Positions 32,762-43,796 of a stretch of DNA of 64,000 nt are shown here, one piece after another (the stretch's first letter is position 1; each line of letters starts with the position of its first letter). A program made the position numbers and the translations under genes. The DNA comes from an uncultured Clostridia bacterium (GTDB lineage Bacteria > Bacillota > Clostridia > Oscillospirales > Acutalibacteraceae), in the NCBI GenBank assembly GCA_947623205.1, contig CANQGM010000007.1, positions 54,670-118,669 on the forward strand. Direction: 5' to 3'. The notes under the pieces are model-generated. The model was not told the DNA's origin, ran no database searches, and was given only the letters and a program-made list of their open reading frames with translations.

Positions 32762-34784
32762 TTCCGCCGGATTTTGTTTTGGTGTAAACCGGGCAATAAA
32801 CATAGTTAATGATTTGCTTGAAAAAGGAATAAAGGTTTGTACTTTGGGACCGGTTATACATAACATGGAAATGGTGCGCGAACTTGAACGGCGAGGATGC
32901 AGAGCTGTTGAGAATATTGATGATATTGATAAAGACGCGACGCTGGTCATCCGCTCACACGGAGTGTCGCAGTCAGTATTTGACAGGCTTATTGAAAAAC
33001 AAGTCGATTTTCAAGACGCGACTTGTCCGTTTGTAAAAAAAATACAAAAAATCGTTTCTGAGGCAGATCCGGAAAATGATATTATTTTGATTGCGGGCAA
33101 CAAAAGTCATCCCGAGGTGCGCGGAATCATAGGGCATTGTAAAAGTGATTCTTACACCTTCAATAATGAAGATGAATTAGATGAGCTGGTCAATATTATT
33201 CGTAATAAGAATTATAAATCGGTTTTAGTAGTTGCACAAACAACATTTGATACTAAAGAATGGAAAAAATGTGTAAAAAAGATTAAAAAACTATGTACAA
33301 ATGCGAAAATATTTGATACAATATGTAATGCTACGTCAGTCAGGCAAAATGAAGCTGACTTAATAGCGTCTTGTTCAGATTTTATGGTTGTAATAGGAGA
33401 CAGGCACAGTTCAAACACAGGAAAACTGTTTGATATTTGCAAAAAACAGTGCTCTAATACAGTGCTGATTGAAACTGCGGACGAGCTAAATTATTCTCAG
33501 GTTCTTAAAGCTGACAAAATAGGCGTAACTGCAGGCGCATCTACACCTGCAAGGATAATTAAGGAGGTACTGGATACAATGAATGAAATCAAATCCGGTG
33601 AAAAAAATGTTGAAGAATCTTTTGAGGAGATGCTTGAAGAATCCCTCAAAAACTTAAATACAAATGAGAGGGTAATCGGCACAGTACTGAGCATTGCGCC
33701 TAACGAAGTACAAGTTGACGTTGGCAGAAAGCAGACCGGCTTTATTCCTGTTTCTGAGCTTTCAAACGATCCCGACGCTAATCCGGAAGATATTGTGAAG
33801 ATCGGCGACAAATTAGAACTTCTTATTATGAAGACTAATGACCAGGAAGGCACGATAATGCTTTCAAAACGCAGAGTAGACGCTATTAAGGGCTGGGAAG
33901 AGCTTAAAGAAAAGGAAGAATCAAAAGAAATTCTTTCAGGTAAAGTTACAGAGACTGTTAAGGGCGGCGTAATCGTTCTTTACAACGGTGTTAAAATTTT
34001 TGTTCCGGCTTCTCAGGCAACCTTCTCACGCAATGATAGTCTTGACGAGCTTGTAGGTCAGGAAGTTGACTTCAGAATTATTGAAGTTTCACAGCGCGGC
34101 AGAAGAAAAAGAGCTATCGGATCTATCCGCAGTGTACTTAAAGAGCAAAGAGCTGCCCAGCGCGAAGAGTTTTGGAAGACATGTGAAATCGGCAAGCGTT
34201 ATAAGGGCGTGGTTAAGTCTATTACAAGCTACGGCGCATTTGTTGACCTTGGCGGAGTATTCGGTATGATCCACATTTCTGAACTTTCGTGGACACATAT
34301 TAAAAATCCAAGCGAAGTAGTCAATGTCGGTGATGTTGTTGATGTTTATGTTAAGGATATAAATGAAGAAACAAAGAAAATTTCACTTGGTTTTAAAAAT
34401 GCGGAAGATAATCCCTGGGAGATTTTAAAGAATAATTATTCTGAGGGAATGGTTGTAAATGTAAAAATCGTCGGACTCACATCATTTGGTGCGTTTGCAA
34501 GCATCGTTCCGGGTATTGACGGACTTATCCACATTTCTCAAATTGCCGACAAGAGAATTGACAAGCCCGCAGACGTTCTTAAAGTAGGCGAAACAGTCGA
34601 GGCTAAAATTACTGCGATTGATTTTGATAAAAAACGTGTAAGTCTTTCAATGCGTGCTCTGCTTGCTGAAGAAGAGCAGGATTCCGAAGAAGAATCTGTT
34701 GAAGAAACTGCTGAAAAAACAGAAGAACAGGCTGTTGAGGAAGCAACAACAGATACAGCCGAAGAAACGACTGAAGCTGAATAA
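32742..34784 (+). CDS. ispH: IspH (HMBPP reductase) fused to ribosomal protein S1
   Basis: 680 residues from GTG 32742. Residues about 1-285 are LytB/IspH with all three cluster cysteines (SAGFCFGV, QDATCPFV, TICNATSVRQ). Residues about 305-645 contain four S1 repeats, for example RYKGVVKSITSYGAFVDLGGVFGMIHIS and VNVKIVGLTSFGAFASI. The tail is acidic and rich in Glu and Thr. IspH makes IPP and DMAPP in the MEP pathway; the S1 part probably acts in translation. This fusion is known from many Clostridia. Confidence 0.96.
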   Translation: MSIRKADSAGFCFGVNRAINIVNDLLEKGIKVCTLGPVIHNMEMVRELERRGCRAVENIDDIDKDATLVIRSHGVSQSVFDRLIEKQVDFQDATCPFVKKIQKIVSEADPENDIILIAGNKSHPEVRGIIGHCKSDSYTFNNEDELDELVNIIRNKNYKSVLVVAQTTFDTKEWKKCVKKIKKLCTNAKIFDTICNATSVRQNEADLIASCSDFMVVIGDRHSSNTGKLFDICKKQCSNTVLIETADELNYSQVLKADKIGVTAGASTPARIIKEVLDTMNEIKSGEKNVEESFEEMLEESLKNLNTNERVIGTVLSIAPNEVQVDVGRKQTGFIPVSELSNDPDANPEDIVKIGDKLELLIMKTNDQEGTIMLSKRRVDAIKGWEELKEKEESKEILSGKVTETVKGGVIVLYNGVKIFVPASQATFSRNDSLDELVGQEVDFRIIEVSQRGRRKRAIGSIRSVLKEQRAAQREEFWKTCEIGKRYKGVVKSITSYGAFVDLGGVFGMIHISELSWTHIKNPSEVVNVGDVVDVYVKDINEETKKISLGFKNAEDNPWEILKNNYSEGMVVNVKIVGLTSFGAFASIVPGIDGLIHISQIADKRIDKPADVLKVGETVEAKITAIDFDKKRVSLSMRALLAEEEQDSEEESVEETAEKTEEQAVEEATTDTAEETTEAE

Positions 34785-34797
34785 TTTTAATTACTAT

Positions 34798-34830
34798 AAG
34801 GGCATCCTAATATGGGTGCCTTTGCTTTTT
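34798..34830 (+). terminator. Likely terminator after ispH-rpsA
   Basis: AAGGGCATCC and GGGTGCCTTT form an imperfect stem, followed by GCTTTTTG. Moderate support because the stem has a bulge. Confidence 0.5.
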
Positions 34831-34850
34831 GTATGACGGAGGAATATTTT

Positions 34851-35429
34851 ATGACCCCACAGGAAGAATTTATTTCAATTTATACGGAGAATATCACACG
34901 TCAAGGAGCAAACGAACTGCTTGAATGGCTAAAGCGGACGGATTTTTTTACAGCTCCCGCAAGTTCAAAATATCATTGTGCCTGTGAAGGCGGACTTGTA
35001 ATTCATTCAGTAAATGTATTTAACACAATGATGGAAAAACATTTTGACGAGGAAACAGACAATATTGAAAGCTTTGCAATTTGCGGACTTTTGCATGACC
35101 TGTGCAAAGCGCAGTTCTACAAGGTGTCAAGCCGCAATGTAAAAAATGATATGACCGGACAGTGGGAAAAGGTTCCGTATTATTCAATAGATGACCAGTT
35201 TCCATACGGTCACGGCGAAAAATCCGTTTTTCTCATTGAGCGTAAAATGCACCTGAAAATTGATGAGGCAATGGCAATACGATGGCATATGGGAGAGTTC
35301 GGCGACAAAAACAGTTATACCATAAGCCAGGCATATGACAAGTATCCGCTTGCCGTAAAGCTTCATCTTGCCGACCTTGAATCTACATACCTGCGTGAAA
35401 AAGGAACGTCGCAGGTAAACAATATATAA
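34851..35429 (+). CDS. HD-domain hydrolase
   Basis: 192 residues from ATG 34851, which has CGGAGGA upstream; the track start at 34812 overlaps the terminator. The metal-binding pattern is visible as GLVIHSVNVFNTM (His), CGLLHDLCKAQF (His-Asp) and the later MAIRWHMGEFG. HD proteins of this size in Clostridia are often YfbR-like or of unknown nucleotide-phosphohydrolase activity. The substrate is unknown. It stands alone before ligA. Confidence 0.8.
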   Translation: MTPQEEFISIYTENITRQGANELLEWLKRTDFFTAPASSKYHCACEGGLVIHSVNVFNTMMEKHFDEETDNIESFAICGLLHDLCKAQFYKVSSRNVKNDMTGQWEKVPYYSIDDQFPYGHGEKSVFLIERKMHLKIDEAMAIRWHMGEFGDKNSYTISQAYDKYPLAVKLHLADLESTYLREKGTSQVNNI

Positions 35430-35520
35430 ATTTTTCTTTTTATATCAGCAGGTGTAACTAATTGCGTTTTATCCGCCCACAGGTAAAGGCGCGTATTTAA
35501 AAACATAATTTGTGGGCTGA

Positions 35521-37518
<1,998 letters not shown>

Positions 37519-37573
37519 ATTCAGGTATTTTTTAATCTAAAATAAAATTATGCTAAATAAAAAATTGCATTAA

Positions 37574-37630
37574 AAATCCACCGCAAATAGGCTTATTTCA
37601 AAGTCTACACGGTGGATTTATTTTTATTAA
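37574..37630. terminator. Bidirectional terminator after ligA
   Basis: AAATCCACCG (37574-37583) and CGGTGGATTT (37610-37619), with T-rich tails on both strands. It serves ligA and the convergent gene at 37647. Confidence 0.75.
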
Positions 37631-37646
37631 TTATACTATTTTTTAA

Positions 37647-38258
37647 TTAACGTAAAAATTCCTTAATTTTATTTATAAAATTAGTTTTATTTTCTGCTTT
37701 AACATGAATATTTGAAAATTCGTTATATTTTTTTACTTGTTCGTTGCTTTCGTTAAGAGATGAAATTTTACCGTTCTCAAATGAAAATCTACCCTGAGAG
37801 CCGCTCAGAATTGTATAAGTACCGTCGTAGTTTTTGGTTGCAAAAATAAGATACTGATCGCCTTCATTCATTAAAGGGTCATCTTTAATTTCATATAACT
37901 TGTTATTGGTAATTCCTCCGGTCATAACTATATCAACATTTTCTCCATTTTCACAACCGTAAACACTTTCACTTACTCTTGCCGTATATGTTGACATTGG
38001 AATTCCTGCCTGTAATTCGGAAGAAAGATTTTCAGATTTTACATCAATTAAAGCTATCAGATCACTGCTTTCGGTAAGCTCTTCAATATCACTGTAATTA
38101 TAACTCCAGCTTGCATTAAGAAAAACCTTTTCATATTTTGTTTTATCTTTAATATGTTCAGTTCCCGAATAATTAATAACTATAAAAGAGATAGCCCCGA
38201 TTATTATTGCAATAATACAAGAAAAAAATATTGCAAGATTTCTTTTCCTATTTTTCAT
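37647..38258 (-). CDS. Membrane-anchored extracytoplasmic protein of unknown function
   Basis: 203 residues. A basic start (MKNRKRN) and a single hydrophobic segment LAIFFSCIIAIIIGAISFIVI form an N-terminal anchor; no lipobox is seen. The outside part has IEELTESSDLIALIDVKSE, ARVSESVYG and DQYLIFATKNYDGTYTILSG. This beta-rich pattern occurs in small secreted proteins of gut Firmicutes without known function. It starts 18 bp after the metalloprotease remnant, so the two were probably one operon. Confidence 0.65.
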   Translation of the reverse strand: MKNRKRNLAIFFSCIIAIIIGAISFIVINYSGTEHIKDKTKYEKVFLNASWSYNYSDIEELTESSDLIALIDVKSENLSSELQAGIPMSTYTARVSESVYGCENGENVDIVMTGGITNNKLYEIKDDPLMNEGDQYLIFATKNYDGTYTILSGSQGRFSFENGKISSLNESNEQVKKYNEFSNIHVKAENKTNFINKIKEFLR

Positions 38259-38276
38259 TTTTTAGTCACCATCCTA

Positions 38277-38825
38277 TCAGTAAATTTTATTAACTCCGTT
38301 TTTATCGTCTGTTGTAGGCGCAGAAATCTTATAAGTGCCATATCTGCTGTTATTACCATATGTATATCCATTCATAATTGCTTTACTCCCATTGTATAAA
38401 TCATCCAGTCCGAGTTGGTGACCAAACTCATGTACAACGACAGATTTTAAAGCACCGTCAGTATTCCATGCTGGCATAGCTTTATTTATAACTATTGACT
38501 GAGAAGTGAATTGGTTTTTACTATTATGAGAATAATAAGAAATACCATTCTAACTGACTTTAGAATTAGATGTTTCAGAGCAAACAATACCACTGGCATA
38601 CTTATAACTAAACTTTGCATCAACTTTTGCGGAGTTCCAAGAACTTGCTCCTTTAGACACAAAGTCTTTAAATCTTGATGAATTATAATTGTCGTAATAA
38701 TAATTTACTGTAGAGGATTTGTTTTTATAACCTAATAAGGAATATCCGCTAACTGTAAAAGCTGATATTGATACCATTAAAAAAATTAAAATTATACTAA
38801 TAATTATTCTATATATTTTTTTAAT
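38277..38825 (-). pseudogene. Secreted zinc metalloprotease (metzincin type), with an internal TAG and no standard start
   Basis: Two track ORFs (38550-38777 and 38277-38477) lie in one frame, separated by TAG at 38550-38552. The zinc motif VVHEFGHQLGLDDL (HExxHxxGxxD) is intact in the second part. Extending the frame upstream adds KKIYRIIISIILIFLMVSISAF, a good signal peptide, but its first codon would be ATT at 38823-38825 rather than ATG. Loss of both the start and one sense codon suggests a recent pseudogene of about 182 codons. If translated from an inner ATG at 38777, the signal peptide would be cut short. Confidence 0.75.
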
Positions 38826-38989
38826 ATGATGAGCTTCTTTAATTTTATGATATTATATCTTCCAATATATGTCAATATTTTTATTGAATAAATTTAAATA
38901 TTTTATTGGGTTACAACAAAAAATGCAACCATAAAAAACAAAAAGAATATTTAAAGTATTTTAATATTAGTATAAAAATAATTATTAAT

Positions 38990-39026
38990 GACCTCAACAG
39001 GCGCTTGCTTGTTGAGGTCATATTTT
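38990..39026 (+). terminator. Hairpin terminator upstream of spoIIIA
   Basis: GACCTCAACA (38990-38999) and TGTTGAGGTC (39010-39019), followed by ATATTTTT. It would insulate the spoIIIA promoter, whose -35 overlaps its T-tract. No plus-strand gene lies just upstream. Confidence 0.6.
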
Positions 39027-39047
39027 TATGCTTGTCAACATAGTAAT
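39018..39047 (+). promoter_or_regulatory. SigE-type promoter of the spoIIIA operon
   Basis: TCATATTT (39018-39025), 13 bp, CATAGTAAT (39039-39047) resembles the mother-cell SigE consensus (about ATATTT / CATACA-T). It sits 30 bp before the spoIIIAA start, and spoIIIA is a known SigE target. Confidence 0.6.
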
Positions 39048-39076
39048 TATTGTAAAAAGCATAGGAGGAATTTAAA

Positions 39077-40027
39077 ATGACAAGTCTTGATGATGAAGGA
39101 CGTTTTACACAGGCAATAAAATGCCTTAGTCCCGGTATTTCTAAAGTCCTTGTTCCGCTTGCGGTTAGACTTTGCAATTCTGCGCAGGAAATAAGATTAA
39201 GGTTAAACCGCCCTTTGGCAATTGTATGTCCTGATGTTACTTATTTTGTAACCGCGCAGGGAGGACTTGCAAACGCAATTATTGACAACGCAATGCTCAT
39301 TGTAACAAGCAGTGATATTACAGCTACGTTTAATAATATCTGCAATTATTCGGTATATACAAGGCAAAACGAAATAATAAACGGTTTTTTAACTATGTTT
39401 GGGGGTCACAGGGCAGGAATTTGCGGAACCGCAGTTACGGATGGCGGAAAAATTACTAATATACGCGACATATCTTCAATTAATGTGCGTATTGCCCGTG
39501 AGCACAAAGGATGCGCTCAAAAGCTTGTTGATACTCTTGGAACATTTGACAAAGGCATTCTCATATGCGGTGCGCCATGCAGCGGAAAAACAACAGTTTT
39601 GCGTGACCTTGCCAGAATTTTATCGACCCAAAAAGGAAAAAACGTATCGCTTATTGATGAAAGAGGAGAACTTTCGGGAACATCTTCGGGTGTTTTTCAA
39701 AATGATATAGGGATGTGCGATGTATATGACTCGTATAAAAAGAGCGAAGCTATGATGCAGGCAATACGAAGTATGGCACCGGACATAATAGTTTGCGATG
39801 AAATCGGTTCAAATGAAGATGCGGCAGCCATTGAACACTCGGTAAATTGCGGAGTTACACTTGTTGCTACGGTTCACGCATCAAGCGAGACTGAGTTAAG
39901 GCAAAAGGAAAATATTCGCAGTATTGTCAAAATGGGAGCATTCGGTAAAATTGTATTTTTATCAAATAAGGATTCTCCCGGCAAAATTGTAAAAATAGCT
40001 GAAGCCGGTGATGTTTTTGGTACTTAA
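39077..40027 (+). CDS. spoIIIAA: Stage III sporulation protein AA (ATPase)
   Basis: 316 residues, a secretion-type ATPase. Walker A is GILICGAPCSGKTTVLRDLAR, Walker B is PDIIVCDEIGSNEDAAAI, and the N-terminus has EIRLRLNRPLAIVC. It is the motor of the SpoIIIA-SpoIIQ channel in the mother-cell membrane facing the forespore. AGGAGG precedes ATG 39077. First of eight complete spoIIIA genes. Confidence 0.96.
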   Translation: MTSLDDEGRFTQAIKCLSPGISKVLVPLAVRLCNSAQEIRLRLNRPLAIVCPDVTYFVTAQGGLANAIIDNAMLIVTSSDITATFNNICNYSVYTRQNEIINGFLTMFGGHRAGICGTAVTDGGKITNIRDISSINVRIAREHKGCAQKLVDTLGTFDKGILICGAPCSGKTTVLRDLARILSTQKGKNVSLIDERGELSGTSSGVFQNDIGMCDVYDSYKKSEAMMQAIRSMAPDIIVCDEIGSNEDAAAIEHSVNCGVTLVATVHASSETELRQKENIRSIVKMGAFGKIVFLSNKDSPGKIVKIAEAGDVFGT

Positions 40028-40517
40028 AATAATAGGCTCGTTTATGCTTGTGGGCGCTTCGTTTTCCGTTGGATGTATTTTTTCAAAAAATTTATACAGA
40101 CGGCGTGATTTTTTAAAAAGCTTTATCGTATTTCTCAGCTCTCTTTCTACGCATATAAGGTATGATCCGTCAGATATTTTTACTTTGGTCTCAATGTGTG
40201 CAAATACAGATGAATTAAGTTGTTTTGATTTTGATGACAAGCATTTTCTAAAACCGTTTGACGAGCTGTGGATCGAGAAAGTTAAGTCGGTTCCCAATTC
40301 CTACTCGCTTACAAAGGATGACAAACAATTGCTTTTTGAGTTTGGCACAAATCTCGGAAAAACCGACGTTGAGGGGCAGATCAAGCATATTGAGCTTTAT
40401 AAAATTTCATTTGCCAAGCAGCTTTCACAGTCGGAGGAAGCAATTGTTAAAAAATCAAAGCTATATAAAACAATGGGCTTTTTTGTCGGAACGGCAGCCG
40501 CCCTGATAATGATATAA
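40008..40517 (+). CDS. spoIIIAB: Stage III sporulation protein AB
   Basis: 169 residues from GTG 40008, overlapping spoIIIAA by 20 bp. An N-terminal membrane segment (LKIIGSFMLVGASFSVGCIF) and a C-terminal one (GFFVGTAAALIMI) flank a helical GspF-like domain. It is the platform-like part of the SpoIIIA channel. Confidence 0.92.
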   Translation: MMFLVLKIIGSFMLVGASFSVGCIFSKNLYRRRDFLKSFIVFLSSLSTHIRYDPSDIFTLVSMCANTDELSCFDFDDKHFLKPFDELWIEKVKSVPNSYSLTKDDKQLLFEFGTNLGKTDVEGQIKHIELYKISFAKQLSQSEEAIVKKSKLYKTMGFFVGTAAALIMI

Positions 40518-40526
40518 GAGGTTAAA

Positions 40527-40721
40527 ATGGACGTTGAGCTTATTTTTAAAATTGCCGCTGTGGGAATAATTGTAGCGGTACTTACTCAATTGCTGATAAG
40601 AAGCGGACGTGAAGAACAGGCAATGCTGACATCTCTTGCAGGACTTATAGTTGTGCTTACGCTTATTATAACGCAGATCAGCACACTGTTCTCTACAATA
40701 AAGCAGTTATTTGGATTTTAA
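40527..40721 (+). CDS. spoIIIAC: Stage III sporulation protein AC
   Basis: 64 residues, the family length. Two membrane helices (IFKIAAVGIIVAVLTQLLI and ALTSLAGLIVVLTLI-like, the latter written MLTSLAGLIVVLTLI) are joined by a short loop SGREEQ. Small membrane subunit of the SpoIIIA complex. Confidence 0.94.
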   Translation: MDVELIFKIAAVGIIVAVLTQLLIRSGREEQAMLTSLAGLIVVLTLIITQISTLFSTIKQLFGF

Positions 40722-40722
40722 A

Positions 40723-41112
40723 ATGAATGTTTTTTCAATTTGTGTACTTGCTGTAATTGCAGTAATAATCACGGTAATGCTTCGCCCTAAAAACAGTGAG
40801 ATAGCTTTAATGCTGGGTATTTCATGCGGAGTAATTATTCTTTTGTTCGTGCTTTCTCAAGTGTCGTCGGTTATCAGCACAGTCAATCAAATTGTAGCTG
40901 CCGCAGATATAAGCACAAATTACATAGCTATTCTTTTAAAGGTTATCGGCATTTGTCTTATTACTGAATTTGCCGTAAATACCTGTAAAGACGCGGGAAG
41001 TCAGGCGCTTGCAAATAATGTGTCGCTCGCAGGAAAAATAATGGTGACAATAACGTCGCTGCCGCTGTACAGCGACATTCTTAACACTGTGCTGTCACTT
41101 TTGGGAACGTAA
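40723..41112 (+). CDS. spoIIIAD: Stage III sporulation protein AD
   Basis: 129 residues from ATG 40723; the track start is a TTG four codons earlier, inside spoIIIAC. Four hydrophobic segments, with the family core RPKNSEIALMLGISCGVIIL and EFAVNTCKDAGSQALANNV. Membrane subunit of the SpoIIIA channel. Confidence 0.94.
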   Translation: MNVFSICVLAVIAVIITVMLRPKNSEIALMLGISCGVIILLFVLSQVSSVISTVNQIVAAADISTNYIAILLKVIGICLITEFAVNTCKDAGSQALANNVSLAGKIMVTITSLPLYSDILNTVLSLLGT

Positions 41113-41116
41113 AGAG

Positions 41117-42250
41117 GTGAAGAAGTTAAAAGTGAAAAAAGTGTTAATAATTTTTTTTACGGCTGCTTTGCTTTTTTTCGGTTCTGCCGTTAAAGTAAAC
41201 GCACAGGACGATTCGACCCTGTATGACACATCAAAATTATACAACAGTCTTTCAGATGAAGTTAAACAAAGCCTTAACAATATGGGCATAGACGGCGTTG
41301 ATACCGGAAAACTCAGTAATTTGTCGTTTTCCTCTATTATCGCTGAGATCACAAACATTGCTTCACAAAATGTTGATTCACCCCTAAAGGGTCTGATAAC
41401 AATAATAGCACTTTTGCTGCTGTGCTCAATACTTTCCGCATACAAAAATACGCTCGGTTCTGATATTTCAACTGCAATAAATATAACCTCAACTCTATGT
41501 GTAACGTGTGCGGCGGCTATGCCGGCTATTTCAATAATAAGCAGGACCTCCGACATAATAAGTACCTCGTCAAATATTATGCTTACATATATTCCTATAA
41601 TGGCAGTAATAATGGCGGCGGCCGGTCATCCGATAAGCGGAGCGTCATATTACTCTATGATGATTGCGGCAGGCGAGGGGGTAGGACAGCTTTCGTCAAA
41701 AATTATTGTACCTCTGCTGAATATGTTTTTAGGGCTCAGCATAACAGGCTGTGTGTCACCCGATGTAAATCTCGGCGGTTTTACAAACCTGATTTCAAGA
41801 ATAATTAAGTGGCTTCTCAGTTTTGCAATGACAATTTTTACGGCGGTTCTCACAATAAGAGAGATTATAACTACTTCACTTGACAATGTTTCTACGCGTG
41901 CAGTACGCTTTACGCTCAATTCGTTCATACCTATTGTCGGTTCTGCCTTGTCTGACGCATACAAAACGGTTCAGGGCAGTGTGGGACTTTTAAAGTCGGG
42001 AGTGGGAGTGTTTGTAATAATTTCAATCGCAATTGTTTTTCTTCCGATAATATTGCAGAGCCTCATGTGGATAATTACGCTTTCAATCGGCAAATCAACT
42101 GCCGAAGTATTAAATTTGCAGCAGGTCCAAAAACTGCTTGAAAGTATATCGGCAGTTTTTTCAACGCTTCTTGCAATTGTTTTATGCATTATGTCGGTTT
42201 ACATAATCTCAACAGCGATAATCCTGCTGATGGGCGGTGCAGGCAGTTGA
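41117..42250 (+). CDS. spoIIIAE: Stage III sporulation protein AE
   Basis: 377 residues. A cleavable-type signal peptide (LIIFFTAALLFFGSAVKVNA) is followed by about seven membrane segments. Conserved patches are NVDSPLKGLITIIALLLLC and TRAVRFTLNSFIPIVGSALSDAYKTVQG. Polytopic core subunit of the SpoIIIA complex. It ends in TTGA overlapping spoIIIAF. Confidence 0.95.
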   Translation: MKKLKVKKVLIIFFTAALLFFGSAVKVNAQDDSTLYDTSKLYNSLSDEVKQSLNNMGIDGVDTGKLSNLSFSSIIAEITNIASQNVDSPLKGLITIIALLLLCSILSAYKNTLGSDISTAINITSTLCVTCAAAMPAISIISRTSDIISTSSNIMLTYIPIMAVIMAAAGHPISGASYYSMMIAAGEGVGQLSSKIIVPLLNMFLGLSITGCVSPDVNLGGFTNLISRIIKWLLSFAMTIFTAVLTIREIITTSLDNVSTRAVRFTLNSFIPIVGSALSDAYKTVQGSVGLLKSGVGVFVIISIAIVFLPIILQSLMWIITLSIGKSTAEVLNLQQVQKLLESISAVFSTLLAIVLCIMSVYIISTAIILLMGGAGS

Positions 42251-42720
42251 AAGAGATTTTTACGGTGGTTTCGGTAATTTGTGCGTCTGCTCTTATCTGC
42301 ACTCTTGTTTCAACATTTATAACAAGCGGCAGTACAAAAAAAATACTTAATCTTGTTCTCGGCGCTTTTATGATATGCTGCCTGATCATGCCGGTAAAAA
42401 ATGCGCTGAAAGGCTTTAATATAAACGTTTCTGATTATGAACCGGCCGATGAAATTACTGCAACCGATGATGAAGCTTACAACAGGGAGGTGTTAAGTCA
42501 AACAAGAGAAAATCTTGAAAGCACTTTAAATGATTTGCTTTTGCAAAACGGAGTAAAAATTAACGGATGCAAAATTATTCTTGCACAAAGCGATGAAAAC
42601 AGCATAATCATATCATCAATAAGCATATACATTAATAAAGAATACGCTGTGAACACCGATTTAATTGTAAGAATTACCGAACAGAACTTTGGAGTTTCAC
42701 CAAGTGTATTAACGGAGTAA
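42247..42720 (+). CDS. spoIIIAF: Stage III sporulation protein AF
   Basis: 157 residues from TTG 42247, which overlaps the spoIIIAE stop by 4 bp and begins the family start KEIFTVVSVICA; the track start lies well inside spoIIIAE. Two membrane helices precede a soluble domain facing the intermembrane space (RENLESTLNDLLLQNGVKI). Confidence 0.88.
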   Translation: MKEIFTVVSVICASALICTLVSTFITSGSTKKILNLVLGAFMICCLIMPVKNALKGFNINVSDYEPADEITATDDEAYNREVLSQTRENLESTLNDLLLQNGVKINGCKIILAQSDENSIIISSISIYINKEYAVNTDLIVRITEQNFGVSPSVLTE

Positions 42721-42723
42721 ATT

Positions 42724-43173
42724 ATGGAAGAAAGCAAAAAAAATAAAGTTAAAAAAATGTTTGACAGCGACAAAATACGCAGAATTATAATAATTGCCGG
42801 TATTGTGGGAATAGCACTGATTTTTCTTTCGTCCTATATTGACTTTGGTTCATTTGCAAATCAAAAGGAGGAAGAGGAATTTTCCGTAACCACATACAGC
42901 ACGGAAATTCAAAGCGACCTTCAAAGCGTAATATCAAAAATTGATGGTGCGGGACAAACACAAGTGCTGCTTACAATGGAAAATTCCGTTGAGTATGTTT
43001 ATCTTGACAACAGCACAACAAAAACAAAAGAAATTGAACCTGTTATCAGAGGAGTGCTGGTTGTATGTGAAGGCGGTGACGACCCTGTTGTAATTGAGCG
43101 CGTCACCGAAGCGGTAACAAAAGCGCTTGACATATCAACAGCAAAAGTATGTATTACAAAATTATCAGAATAA
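42724..43173 (+). CDS. spoIIIAG: Stage III sporulation protein AG
   Basis: 149 residues. One membrane helix (RIIIIAGIVGIALIFLSSYI) and a ring-building domain with ISKIDGAGQTQVLLTMENSVEYVY and GVLVVCEGGDDPVVIERVTEAV. In Bacillus this protein forms a large secretin-like ring between mother cell and forespore. Confidence 0.95.
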   Translation: MEESKKNKVKKMFDSDKIRRIIIIAGIVGIALIFLSSYIDFGSFANQKEEEEFSVTTYSTEIQSDLQSVISKIDGAGQTQVLLTMENSVEYVYLDNSTTKTKEIEPVIRGVLVVCEGGDDPVVIERVTEAVTKALDISTAKVCITKLSE

Positions 43174-43187
43174 AGGTCGGGATCATT

Positions 43188-43736
43188 ATGAAATTTCAGA
43201 AAAAATATATAATTCTTGCAGCATTGGTGCTTGCTTTAGGCACAGCAGTATATATAAACTGGCAGTTTGCGGGTTCAAATTTAAACACAACAAGCAAAGA
43301 ACTCGGCGCGGCGTCTTACGTAAGCGCAACCGTCAGCAGTACAGGAACCTCTGACGAAGCGGTGCAGACGGCAGCTCTATCAAAAGACCAGAAAAACTAT
43401 TTTGCGACCGAACGCACCAAACGCCAAAGTACCCAAGATAAAGTGATTGATAAAGCAAACGAAGTGTTTGACCTTGAGGGTGCTACGGATGAAGAAAAAA
43501 GCAAGGCGCAAAAAGACGTTGAGCAAATGCTGAAAACATTTACCGTTCAGGACAGCATTGAAAGTATTATAAAAGCAAAGGGATTTTCAGAGTGCCTGTG
43601 TTATATAAGCGACGAAGGCGTAACCGTAATCGTTCCTGACAGCGAGCTTAACGATACATCGGTGTTGGTGATTGACGACGCAGTAACATCACACTATGAT
43701 GTCAGTTTTGACGATATTTCAATAGTGGGTGCTTGA
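43188..43736 (+). CDS. spoIIIAH: Stage III sporulation protein AH
   Basis: 182 residues from ATG 43188 with AAAGGTCGGG upstream; the track start at 43149 overlaps spoIIIAG. An N-terminal helix (KYIILAALVLALGTAVYINW) and an extracytoplasmic YscJ/FliF-like domain (KGFSECLCYISDEGVTVIV). It binds forespore SpoIIQ across the septum. Last gene of the operon. Confidence 0.93.
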   Translation: MKFQKKYIILAALVLALGTAVYINWQFAGSNLNTTSKELGAASYVSATVSSTGTSDEAVQTAALSKDQKNYFATERTKRQSTQDKVIDKANEVFDLEGATDEEKSKAQKDVEQMLKTFTVQDSIESIIKAKGFSECLCYISDEGVTVIVPDSELNDTSVLVIDDAVTSHYDVSFDDISIVGA

Positions 43737-43762
43737 TTAATCAATAGCTGTTATGTTATAAT
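43733..43762 (+). promoter_or_regulatory. Vegetative promoter of nusB
   Basis: TTGATT (43733-43738), 18-bp spacer, extended -10 TGT-TATAAT (43754-43762). It allows nusB-xseA-dnaE expression independent of the sporulation operon in front. Confidence 0.7.
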
Positions 43763-43796
43763 TACTCTGTAAATTCAATGCAAAGTTGGTTTAAAT

